Made by a program: the position numbers and the translations under genes. The notes beneath the pieces were generated by a model, which was not told the origin of the DNA, did no database searches, and saw only the letters and a program-made list of their open reading frames with translations. DNA of 6,885 nt from JBFMAE01 sp040756085 (GTDB taxonomy: Bacteria; Desulfobacterota; BSN033; UBA1163), in assembly GCA_040756085.1 (NCBI GenBank), contig JBFMAE010000318.1:1-6885 (forward strand), read 5' to 3'. Positions 1 to 4,939 of this stretch are shown one piece after another. The first letter of the stretch is position 1. The number at the start of each line of letters is the position of its first letter.

Positions 1-2
1 AT

Positions 3-227
3 TTCGATCGACTTCAGGGTCGAATAGGGGGATATTTTAAAACTTTCGACCGAATCGAATTTAACCACTGGGATCGGACAATTTATATTGAAGGGGAGAC
101 AGCCAGGGTCATCCAGCAGTTCCATTTAGAGGTGGAGAGAGGAGGAAAGAAGAATCGCTATTCTGGGAAAGAGGCCCTCTTTTTAAAAAGAGAGGGGAGA
201 CAGTGGAAAATCATAAAGGGACTGTAA
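3..227 (+). CDS. C-terminal fragment of an unidentified protein, possibly NTF2-like domain
   Basis: An open frame enters from the left edge and runs 74 codons to a TAA at 225-227; the start lies outside the window. The visible part has alternating strands (TIYIEGETARVIQQFHLEVE) followed by a short turn and a final strand ending in FLKREGRQWKIIKGL. That pattern, a 'G-x-A-x-V-x-x-x-F' strand and a terminal 'L-x-R-E-G-x-x-W-K-I' strand, resembles the C-terminal sheet of NTF2-like/SnoaL-like domains, which in Deltaproteobacteria often sit at the C-terminus of L,D-transpeptidase-type proteins. This family call is a pattern-based inference and could be wrong. The gene is separated from ffh by 175 bp containing a hairpin element and a promoter, so it is probably not cotranscribed as a functional unit with it. 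Confidence 0.55.
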   Translation, partial: FDRLQGRIGGYFKTFDRIEFNHWDRTIYIEGETARVIQQFHLEVERGGKKNRYSGKEALFLKREGRQWKIIKGL

Positions 228-253
228 ACCGTAAGCAAACCATTTCGGATCTA

Positions 254-316
254 AGATTTAATATTCCTGAACCTGTCAGGAACAGGTTTAAGATTGGACA
301 CTCCAATCTGAAATCT
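254..316. repeat. Branched hairpin element upstream of the ffh promoter
   Basis: Three perfect stems nest here. An outer 6-bp stem pairs AGATTT (254-259) with AAATCT (311-316). Inside it are two hairpins: TTCCTGA (264-270) with TCAGGAA (276-282), 7 bp, and AGATTGGA (291-298) with TCCAATCT (302-309), 8 bp with a CAC loop. An alternative 6-bp stem AACCTG/CAGGTT (270-275/283-288) competes with the first hairpin. No T-run follows, so it is not a classical Rho-independent terminator, although it could protect or end the upstream transcript. The architecture (outer stem plus two hairpins) matches that of the repeats at 4023 and 4721, but the sequence does not. Confidence 0.6.
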
Positions 317-338
317 AAAATTGTGAGTTATGGTAGAT

Positions 339-367
339 TTGACAAATAATAAAAAACCTAATAAAAT
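339..367 (+). promoter_or_regulatory. Sigma-70-type promoter for ffh
   Basis: A consensus -35 box TTGACA (339-344) is followed after 17 bp by TAAAAT (362-367), one mismatch from the -10 consensus. Transcription would start near 374 and give an approximately 30-nt leader before the ffh ATG at 403. The surrounding DNA is very AT-rich. A perfect TATAAT occurs at 376-381 but has no -35 match at the right distance, so the 339/362 pair is preferred. Confidence 0.65.
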
Positions 368-402
368 AAATTAGTTATAATTTTGTAGGGGTTTAATTAA
401 GG

Positions 403-1743
403 ATGTTTGAAAATCTTTCGGCAAAACTGGATGGTATCTTTAAGCGTCTGAAAGGTCATGGGAAATTGACCGAGCAGAATATCCAGGAGGCCCTGAAAGA
501 AGTAAGGGTCGCCCTTTTGGAGGCTGATGTCAATTTCAAGGTCGTCAAGAACTTCATCCAGTCCGTCCAGGAGAGAGCGATCGGCCAGGAGGTGATGGCC
601 AGCCTCACACCTGCTCAACAGTTAATCAAGATCGTGAAAGAAGAGATGACTTCCCTGATGGGCGGGGAGGAGCAAAAGATTCAGCTGTCAGGAAGTCCCC
701 CTGTCCCGATCATGCTGGTCGGTCTCCACGGCTGCGGAAAGACAACAACCGCAGGCAAACTCGCGCGACATTTTCATGGAAAGAAAAAGCGTCCCTACCT
801 CATCCCTGCGGATGTTTACCGACCGGCAGCCATTGAACAATTACAGAAGTTGGGGGAGGAGTTAAAGGTCGATTTTTACCGTCCCGAAGCTTCCCAGACA
901 CCACTGGATATCTGCCTGAAAGGAAGGGAGGTTGCGCTCAAGGGAGGCTACGATCTGATGCTCATCGATACTGCTGGAAGGTTGCATATCGATGAGGCCT
1001 TGATGCTGGAACTGCGGGAGATTAAATCACACATCAAGCCGAAAGAAGTGCTCCTGGTGGCGGATGCCATGACCGGACAGGATGCAGTCAATATTGCTAA
1101 AAATTTCAATGAGCGATTGGGCATCGATGGAGTCATCCTGACCAAGATGGACGGAGATGCACGGGGCGGGGCTGCCCTTTCGATCAGATCGGTCACACAA
1201 AAGCCAATTAAATTCATCGGTGTGGGGGAGAAGCTGGATGCCATCGAGCCTTTCCATCCCGATCGGATGGCCTCTCGAATTCTGGGGATGGGAGATGTCT
1301 TCACCCTGATCGAGAAGGCAGAGGCTGCCTTCGATGAGAAAAAGGCCAAGGAATTAGAGAGGAAGATTCGGAAGGATTCCTTTACGCTGGAAGATTTTCG
1401 AGATCAACTCCAACAGATCCGGAAGATGGGGTCCTTGGAATCGCTCTTAGGAATGATCCCAGGACTGTCAAAGAAGATGAGGGCAGGGGGAGGCCTCGAT
1501 TTTGATGAGAGGGAGCTGATCAGGGTGGAGGCGATCATCAATTCAATGACCCCAAGGGAACGAAACAATTATATGATCATCAATGGAAGCCGGAGATTGA
1601 GGATTGCTCAAGGAAGTGGGACAAATGTTCAAGAGGTGAACCAGCTTCTGAAACGTTATGCCCAGGCGCGAAAGATGATGAAGCAGTTTTCCAAAATGGG
1701 TGAAAAAGGATTCGGAAGAGGGAGAGCACCTTTTTTCTCGTAA
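403..1743 (+). CDS. ffh: Signal recognition particle GTPase Ffh (SRP54)
   Basis: 446 aa, the usual Ffh length. Ffh binds signal sequences and 4.5S/SRP RNA in the cytoplasm and, with FtsY, docks translating ribosomes at the membrane. The N domain is the helical part at about 1-85. The G domain shows the P-loop GLHGCGKT (107-114), DVYRPAA (137-143), DTAGR (189-193), the conserved MTGQDAVN stretch (223-230), TKMDG (247-251) and GVGEK (273-277). The M domain covers about 300-433, with the finger-loop region LESLLGMIPG (345-354) and the SRP RNA-binding segment GSRRLRIAQGSG (395-406). The start ATG gives the normal N-terminus MFENLSAKLD; AGGGG (387-391) is the likely ribosome site, 11 nt away, with AAGG abutting the ATG. 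One oddity: the P-loop has His at 109 and Cys at 111, where Gln and Ser/Ala are usual. Preceded by a promoter, followed by an octamer repeat and rpsP. Confidence 0.97.
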   Translation: MFENLSAKLDGIFKRLKGHGKLTEQNIQEALKEVRVALLEADVNFKVVKNFIQSVQERAIGQEVMASLTPAQQLIKIVKEEMTSLMGGEEQKIQLSGSPPVPIMLVGLHGCGKTTTAGKLARHFHGKKKRPYLIPADVYRPAAIEQLQKLGEELKVDFYRPEASQTPLDICLKGREVALKGGYDLMLIDTAGRLHIDEALMLELREIKSHIKPKEVLLVADAMTGQDAVNIAKNFNERLGIDGVILTKMDGDARGGAALSIRSVTQKPIKFIGVGEKLDAIEPFHPDRMASRILGMGDVFTLIEKAEAAFDEKKAKELERKIRKDSFTLEDFRDQLQQIRKMGSLESLLGMIPGLSKKMRAGGGLDFDERELIRVEAIINSMTPRERNNYMIINGSRRLRIAQGSGTNVQEVNQLLKRYAQARKMMKQFSKMGEKGFGRGRAPFFS

Positions 1744-1754
1744 TGGTGACATTT

Positions 1755-1855
1755 ACTGGAATGATGGAATAATGGAATACTGGAATAGTGGGTTAGTTCA
1801 AGATCTATGGTTGGAAAGTAATTTTTAATCCATCATTCCAATATTCCAGTCTTCC
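1755..1855. repeat. Octamer-built inverted repeat, family A copy 1
   Basis: The left arm (1755-1792) is four consecutive 8-nt units of the form TGGAATNN: TGGAATGA, TGGAATAA, TGGAATAC, TGGAATAG, then TGGG. The right arm (1830-1855) is the complementary series ATCATTCC, AATATTCC, AGTCTTCC in the same 8-nt phase. The arms can pair with few mismatches around a loop of about 37 nt. The 18-mer CATCATTCCAATATTCCA (1831-1848) recurs exactly at 5429-5446 in copy 2. The element fills the gap between the ffh stop and the rpsP Shine-Dalgarno site. No T-run follows, so it is unlikely to be a simple terminator. Confidence 0.85.
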
Positions 1856-1868
1856 GATTGCAAGCAGG

Positions 1869-1879
1869 AGGAGGTGATC
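1869..1879 (+). promoter_or_regulatory. Extended Shine-Dalgarno site of rpsP
   Basis: AGGAGGTGATC is complementary over all 11 bases to the canonical 3' tail of bacterial 16S rRNA (GATCACCTCCT). It lies just upstream of the ATG at 1889, with 9 nt between its last base and the start codon. It also contains a GTG at 1874 that opens the same frame; a ribosome site cannot serve a start codon inside itself, so this supports the ATG at 1889. Confidence 0.8.
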
Positions 1880-1888
1880 AAGAACAAT

Positions 1889-2158
1889 ATGGCTGTATCC
1901 ATGAGATTGATGAGATTTGGTGGGAAGAAGAGCCCTTTTTACCGGATTGTGGTTTCGGATCGTCGTTCTTCCAGGGATGGAAGTTTTATTGAGCAGGTGG
2001 GGACTTACGATCCCAAGAAAAATCCAACGGAGATCCGATTCAGAGAAGAAAAGGCGATCCAGTGGCTGAGAAAGGGAGCTCAGCCCACCCCGACCGTCCG
2101 CCAACTTTTGGTCCGATCCGGCGTTTCCAAAAAGTTAGCGGAAGGTAGAAAAGAATAG
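1889..2158 (+). CDS. rpsP: 30S ribosomal protein S16
   Basis: 89 aa, normal for bS16. This is a small-subunit protein that binds 16S rRNA early in assembly. The N-terminal signature is intact: MAVSMRLMRFGGKKSPFYRI, followed by VVSDRRSSRDGSFIEQVGTYDP. The segment GAQPTPTVRQLL and a short basic tail close the protein. The frame is open five codons further upstream to a GTG at 1874, but S16 proteins begin MAV-x-x-R-L, and the GTG lies inside the Shine-Dalgarno sequence, so ATG 1889 is chosen. In E. coli the same gene heads the rpsP-rimM-trmD-rplS operon; here khpA is inserted between rpsP and rimM, as is usual outside Gammaproteobacteria. The very strong ribosome site fits the high expression needed for a ribosomal protein. 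Confidence 0.96.
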   Translation: MAVSMRLMRFGGKKSPFYRIVVSDRRSSRDGSFIEQVGTYDPKKNPTEIRFREEKAIQWLRKGAQPTPTVRQLLVRSGVSKKLAEGRKE

Positions 2159-2179
2159 ATTTACACAGATGTTGTATTG

Positions 2180-2349
2180 AAAAGGCAATTGGGTGTACTT
2201 CCAAACTTTTACCAAGTGGTTCTTTACTATGTTTTATGGGGAACATGCGATGTCACTTAATGTGACCTTTGACATGGGCCTGGAACCAAGGCGGTGAAAC
2301 GTTCAAAGGTTCCGCTGTAAAGCTTTTACAGCACACCCAACTGCCTTTT
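2180..2349. other. 170-bp structured inverted-repeat element (candidate small RNA or MITE)
   Basis: Two 17-nt arms, at 2180-2196 (core GGCAATTGGGTGT) and 2333-2349, are reverse complements at 16 of 17 positions and enclose 136 nt. Inside are further helices: ATGTT/AACAT (2229-2233/2242-2246); GTCAC/GTGAC (2252-2256/2262-2266); GGAACC/GGTTCC (2282-2287/2308-2313), which competes with CCTTTGA/TCAAAGG (2266-2272/2303-2309); GCCT/AGGC (2278-2281/2289-2292); and GCTGTAAA/TTTACAGC (2314-2321/2325-2332), 8 bp with a GCT loop, directly abutting the right arm. No convincing protein is encoded on either strand. I do not recognise a known RNA family. It could be a structured RNA made from the operon transcript, a mobile element with terminal inverted repeats, or an attenuator between rpsP and khpA. 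Confidence 0.6.
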
Positions 2350-2363
2350 AGGACGTTTTTTAT

Positions 2364-2385
2364 GCAACTGCTGGGTTGCCTTTTC
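2364..2385 (+). terminator. Weak terminator-like hairpin upstream of khpA
   Basis: GCAAC (2364-2368) pairs with GTTGC (2375-2379) around a 6-nt loop, followed by CTTTTC. The stem is only 5 bp and the T-run is interrupted, so termination would be partial at best. It could lower read-through from rpsP into khpA and rimM. Confidence 0.3.
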
Positions 2386-2445
2386 TTAGGCCTTTGCTTT
2401 TGATAGATCTCTGAAAGTACTTTTGCGAGAAGTGGAGGTGGGATT

Positions 2446-2682
2446 ATGAACACGAAGGATTTAATTGAGTATATCGCAAAGGCATTGGTGGATCATCCAG
2501 ATCAGGTCAGGGTTTCTGAAATTGAAGGAGAAAAGACTTCGGTCATCGAACTCTCTGTGGCCAAGGAAGATTTAGGGAAGGTGATCGGAAAACAGGGCAG
2601 AACGGCAAGGGCCCTCCGGGTCATCTTAGGGGCTGCCTCCGCCAATTTGAAGAAACATTCTGTTTTGGAAATCATTGAATAA
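2446..2682 (+). CDS. khpA: Small KH-domain RNA-binding protein KhpA (YlqC family)
   Basis: 78 aa, the usual size of this one-domain family. It binds RNA, and in Gram-positive bacteria it partners KhpB in controlling cell elongation and division; in other lineages its role is less clear. The core shows the type II KH pattern: an N-terminal helix and strands (LIEYIAKALVDHP, then IELSVAKEDLGKVI), the RNA-gripping GxxG loop as GKQG (48-51), then RTARALRVILGAAS and the final strand HSVLEIIE. The start is set by GGAGGTG (2434-2440), 5 nt before the ATG. It sits between rpsP and rimM, as in many bacteria that lack the short enterobacterial version of this operon. The 287-bp spacer before it holds the 170-bp structured element. 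Confidence 0.93.
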   Translation: MNTKDLIEYIAKALVDHPDQVRVSEIEGEKTSVIELSVAKEDLGKVIGKQGRTARALRVILGAASANLKKHSVLEIIE

Positions 2683-2714
2683 GAGAGCTCTGAAAAAATA
2701 TTTCACGCTCTCTT
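2681..2714. repeat. Hairpin at the khpA stop codon
   Basis: AAGAGAGC (2681-2688) pairs perfectly with GCTCTCTT (2707-2714), and the loop contains a second stem, TGAAA/TTTCA (2691-2695/2701-2705). The left arm begins in the khpA stop codon (2680-2682). GATAAC follows rather than a T-run, so this is more likely an mRNA structure between khpA and rimM than a terminator. Confidence 0.6.
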
Positions 2715-2721
2715 GATAACA

Positions 2722-2749
2722 GAGATTTCTGGACTTTTTCAGAAATCTC
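2722..2749 (+). promoter_or_regulatory. Hairpin immediately upstream of the rimM start
   Basis: GAGATTTCTG (2722-2731) pairs perfectly with CAGAAATCTC (2740-2749), and a G-T wobble plus an A-T pair extend it to 12 bp with a CTTT loop. It ends 11 nt before the rimM ATG and occupies the place where a Shine-Dalgarno site would be expected. It could restrain ribosome entry at rimM. Confidence 0.6.
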
Positions 2750-2760
2750 AATGATGGTTC

Positions 2761-3288
2761 ATGAAGAAAGATCTTTTCCCCATTGGCAGGGTGGTGAAAT
2801 CCCATGGAGTCAAGGGGAAGATCAAGGTACAATATTTTGGTGAAGATCCCAACCGTTTTCCTTTCTATCGCGAGGTCTTCATCAAAGACAGCACGGGTAG
2901 GCCACAGCCCTATGAAGTTTTAGAGGCTATCCCACAACCCCCACGCCTCATCCTCCGATTGAAGGGGATTGGAAGGATTGAGGAAGCCGAGCCCCTCGTG
3001 GGAAAGGAGATACTCGTGAGGAGAGGGACGCTTTCCGATTTAGAAGAGAATGAATATTATTGGCACGACCTCTTGGGAATGGTGGTTGAGACAGAAAAAG
3101 GCAGAAGGATTGGCAAGGTGAAAGAGATCTTTCCCACTGGAGCCAACGATGTCTTCGTCGTCGATGGAAAGAGAAGGGAACTTCTTTTACCAGCGACCGA
3201 AGAGGTGATCCGGGAAATAGACCTTGAAAAAGGGGTGATGAAAGTCATTTGGATGGAGGGGTTGTGGGAGGAGGAGGATGAGGTTTGA
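2761..3288 (+). CDS. rimM: Ribosome maturation factor RimM
   Basis: 175 aa, a full-length RimM. It binds ribosomal protein S19 and helps fold the 30S head during 16S rRNA maturation. The N-terminal RimM domain starts IGRVVKSHGVKGKIKVQYF (8-26) and runs to about 90. The PRC-barrel domain follows with EYYWHDLLGMVV (98-109), IGKVKEIFPTGANDVFVV (117-134) and ELLLPATEEVIREIDLEKG (140-158). The start is ATG 2761: a TGA lies in frame three codons upstream, so no longer version exists, and the N-terminus fits the family. No good Shine-Dalgarno site precedes it, only a 12-bp hairpin. The last 11 nt overlap the start of trmD, so the two enzymes are probably translationally coupled. Confidence 0.95.
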   Translation: MKKDLFPIGRVVKSHGVKGKIKVQYFGEDPNRFPFYREVFIKDSTGRPQPYEVLEAIPQPPRLILRLKGIGRIEEAEPLVGKEILVRRGTLSDLEENEYYWHDLLGMVVETEKGRRIGKVKEIFPTGANDVFVVDGKRRELLLPATEEVIREIDLEKGVMKVIWMEGLWEEEDEV

Positions 3289-4015
3289 TATTCTCACTCT
3301 ATTTCCCAATATGTTTTCCTCTCCCCTCCAGGAAAGTATCCTGGGCAGGGCAATAGAGAAAGGGATCATCCAAATCCGAACCATTGATATCCGGGATTTT
3401 TCTACAGATAGACATCAGATGGTTGACGATACCCCTTATGGAGGAGGTCAGGGTATGGTGATGAAGGTGGAACCTATTGCCCGGGCCATCGAGTGGGTCA
3501 AGTCTCAAAACCCAACTCCATGGACGATCTATCTGACTCCTCAGGGAAAGCCGTTTGATCAGGATATCGCTCGGACACTCTCTTCCAAACCTCACCTCAT
3601 CCTCCTGTGTGGCCGATATGAGGGGGTGGATGAGAGGGTGAAGGAGTTCTTTATCGATGAAGAGATTTCAATTGGGGACTATGTTTTGACCGGAGGAGAA
3701 CTGGCAGCGATGGTCCTGATCGATGCGGTCTCAAGATTCCTGCCTGGAGTTTTAGGTTCTGAACGGTCAGCAGAGGAGGATTCGTTCTTCAACTCCCTCT
3801 TGGAATACCCCCAATATACCCGGCCTTATAATTTCAAGGGGAGGTGTGTTCCGGAGGTCCTTCTTTCGGGAAACCATTCAGCGATTTCTCTCTGGAGGAA
3901 GAAAGAGGCACTCAAACGGACTGCGTTGAGACGGCCGGATCTTTTAGCCAAAGCCAACCTCTCCGAGGAGGATAAGAAACTTTTAGAAGAGATTCTCCGG
4001 GAGGAGAGGGGATAA
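3278..4015 (+). CDS. trmD: tRNA (guanine-N1)-methyltransferase TrmD
   Basis: 245 aa, standard length. TrmD uses S-adenosylmethionine to make m1G37 next to the anticodon, which prevents +1 frameshifting at proline codons among others; it is usually essential. The trefoil-knot SPOUT domain shows PYGGGQGM (53-60), LLCGRYEGVDERV (109-121), EISIGDYVLTGGE (129-141) and FLPGVLG (154-160). The SAEEDSF motif (164-170) carries Asp168, which corresponds to the general base Asp169 of the E. coli enzyme. EYPQYTRP (176-183) and VLLSGNH (194-200) lead into the C-terminal tRNA-binding helices. The ATG at 3278 lies inside the end of rimM, behind GGGAGGAGGAGG (3266-3277), a ribosome site that is part of the rimM coding sequence. 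Confidence 0.97.
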   Translation: MRFDILTLFPNMFSSPLQESILGRAIEKGIIQIRTIDIRDFSTDRHQMVDDTPYGGGQGMVMKVEPIARAIEWVKSQNPTPWTIYLTPQGKPFDQDIARTLSSKPHLILLCGRYEGVDERVKEFFIDEEISIGDYVLTGGELAAMVLIDAVSRFLPGVLGSERSAEEDSFFNSLLEYPQYTRPYNFKGRCVPEVLLSGNHSAISLWRKKEALKRTALRRPDLLAKANLSEEDKKLLEEILREERG

Positions 4016-4022
4016 AAGGTTT

Positions 4023-4079
4023 GGGTAGGGGAGGCTTTAGCCTCCTATCCTTAAAGGGCGATTAAAGTCGTCCTTACCC
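4023..4079. repeat. Branched double-hairpin repeat, family C copy 1
   Basis: The outer arms GGGTA (4023-4027) and TACCC (4075-4079) enclose two hairpins: GGAGGCT/AGCCTCC (4030-4036/4039-4045, TT loop) and GGGCGA/TCGTCC (4056-4061/4068-4073, with one G-T pair). Its first 23 bases match copy 2 at 4721 with a single mismatch. It fills the gap between trmD and the methyltransferase gene. Confidence 0.8.
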
Positions 4080-4103
4080 TTATCAGGAATCGAGAAAAGA
4101 GGG

Positions 4104-4670
4104 ATGGAATCTAACCTCTATATAGGATTGGTTCACCATCCGATTTATGACAAGAGAAGGGAGATCGTGGCCACAGCCGTCACTAACTTCGATATCCACG
4201 ACATCGCCCGTTGTGCGAAAACATTTGGAACGGGAGGTTTCTTCATCATCACCCCTCTGGAAAGCCAGATTCAATTAGTGGAAAGGGTGATTCGCCATTG
4301 GGTGGAGGGTACCGGGGCGGCTTACAATCCTACCCGAAAGGAATCCTTCTCCCTCATTCGGGTCTCCCGGACCATCGACGAGGCAGACCAGGAAATCTCC
4401 GATCTCTGGAAAAAGAGAGTGAAGAAGGTGGCGACAGGAGCATCCCGTCACCCCAAAAGTATCAGTTTTGAAATTTTTAGGAAATTGTTGGAAGATCGAG
4501 AAACCCCCTTTTTTATGTTGTTTGGAACAGGGTGGGGATTGACTCAGGAGGTGAAAGACAGTTCTGACTATATCCTGGCACCCATCAAAGGAAAAGGTTA
4601 CAATCACCTTTCGGTCCGCTCAGCCGTGGCCATCATTCTGGACCGGTTGTTAGGAGACCGAATTGTGTGA
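4104..4670 (+). CDS. SPOUT-superfamily RNA methyltransferase (TM1570-like, PF09936 type)
   Basis: 188 aa, the length of the family that includes Thermotoga TM1570. These are knotted, SAM-dependent proteins predicted to methylate RNA; the target is not established. Family marks are LYIGLVHHPIYDK (5-17), the signature TAVTNFDIHDIARCAKTFG (24-42), HW at 65-66 after the helix, and the knot region: LFGTGWGL (139-146) and YILAPIKGKGYNHLSVRSAV (156-175). The YNHLSVRSA part corresponds to the cofactor-binding knot loop of SPOUT enzymes. The gene commonly sits beside trmD in Thermotogae, Aquificae and Deltaproteobacteria. The start ATG 4104 is the only ATG, GTG or TTG that fits the family N-terminus. 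GAGGG abuts it directly, and AGGA (4085-4088) is 15 nt away, so initiation may be inefficient. Its TGA stop touches the left arm of the 154-bp inverted repeat. Confidence 0.9.
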   Translation: MESNLYIGLVHHPIYDKRREIVATAVTNFDIHDIARCAKTFGTGGFFIITPLESQIQLVERVIRHWVEGTGAAYNPTRKESFSLIRVSRTIDEADQEISDLWKKRVKKVATGASRHPKSISFEIFRKLLEDRETPFFMLFGTGWGLTQEVKDSSDYILAPIKGKGYNHLSVRSAVAIILDRLLGDRIV

Positions 4671-4823
4671 ATTATTTAGCTTCGCAAAAGTAATGAAACT
4701 TTTTTTAGGGCGTTCGTCTGGGGTAGGGGAGACTTTAGCCTCCCGAAATCAGGGCGACTGAAGTCGCCCCTACCCATGAGGAAAACCCAAACTGTTCCTT
4801 TATTTATGCGAAGCTCAATAATT
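4670..4823. repeat. 154-bp element with 17-bp terminal inverted repeats, MITE-like
   Basis: The left arm AATTATTTAGCTTCGCA (4670-4686) and right arm TGCGAAGCTCAATAATT (4807-4823) are reverse complements at 16 of 17 positions; weaker complementarity continues inward (AAAGTAATGAAAC against GTTCCTTTATTTA). The centre holds family C copy 2. I see no protein and no clear target-site duplication. It begins at the last base of the methyltransferase stop codon and is followed directly by family B copy 1. Confidence 0.65.
4721..4775. repeat. Branched double-hairpin repeat, family C copy 2
   Basis: The outer arms GGGTAG (4721-4726) and CTACCC (4770-4775) enclose two hairpins. One is GGAGACT/AGCCTCC with one A-C mismatch (4728-4734/4737-4743). 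The other is a perfect GGGCGACT/AGTCGCCC (4752-4759/4762-4769, GA loop). It is the better-preserved version of the repeat at 4023 and lies within the 154-bp inverted-repeat element. Confidence 0.82.
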
Positions 4824-4827
4824 AAAA

Positions 4828-4919
4828 GGATTCAAGGGGTCAAGTGGTCTAGGGTTCAAGTGGTGGAAATTTAGAAGATAAACACTTGAACCCATGAACC
4901 CTCGAGTCCTGGAACCCTT
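4828..4919. repeat. Octamer-built inverted repeat, family B copy 1
   Basis: The left arm (4828-4866) reads in 8-nt steps GGATTCAA, GGGGTCAA, GTGGTCTA, GGGTTCAA, GTGGTGG. The right arm (4883-4919) is in complementary steps CACTTGAA, CCCATGAA, CCCTCGAG, TCCTGGAA, CCCTTA. The inner 11 bp, GGGTTCAAGTG with CACTTGAACCC, pair perfectly around a 20-nt loop. The 19-mer GGATTCAAGGGGTCAAGTG (4828-4846) recurs exactly, inverted, at 6167-6185. It ends 8 nt before the rplS Shine-Dalgarno site. Confidence 0.85.
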
Positions 4920-4939
4920 ATTTGGAAAAGGAGAAGAGG

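Noticed and set aside
376..381. Perfect TATAAT as the ffh -10 box
   Set aside because: No -35 match exists 16-18 bp upstream; the TTGACA at 339 is 31 bp away but lies exactly 17 bp from TAAAAT at 362.
948..1349. 133-codon minus-strand frame inside ffh, and similar antisense frames in trmD, the methyltransferase gene, rnhB and yraN
   Set aside because: They lie opposite well-conserved genes and show serine- and proline-rich, low-conservation products typical of antisense shadows.
1755..1855. Family A element as a Rho-independent terminator of ffh
   Set aside because: The loop is long, the stem is AT-rich with mismatches, and no T-run follows either arm on the coding strand.
2266..2313. Possible SRP (4.5S) RNA near ffh, because of the GGAA within CCTGGAACC
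   Set aside because: The conserved SRP helix 8 motif with its GGAA tetraloop and the AGCAG internal loop is absent, and the pairing around this site is different.
2253..2453. 66-codon open frame on the minus strand across the rpsP-khpA gap
   Set aside because: It overlaps the structured 170-bp element and the khpA start, its composition looks random, and it shows no recognisable domain or ribosome site.
4211..4471. 86-codon plus-strand frame inside the methyltransferase gene
   Set aside because: It is out of frame within a conserved family coding region and has no ribosome site or known motif.
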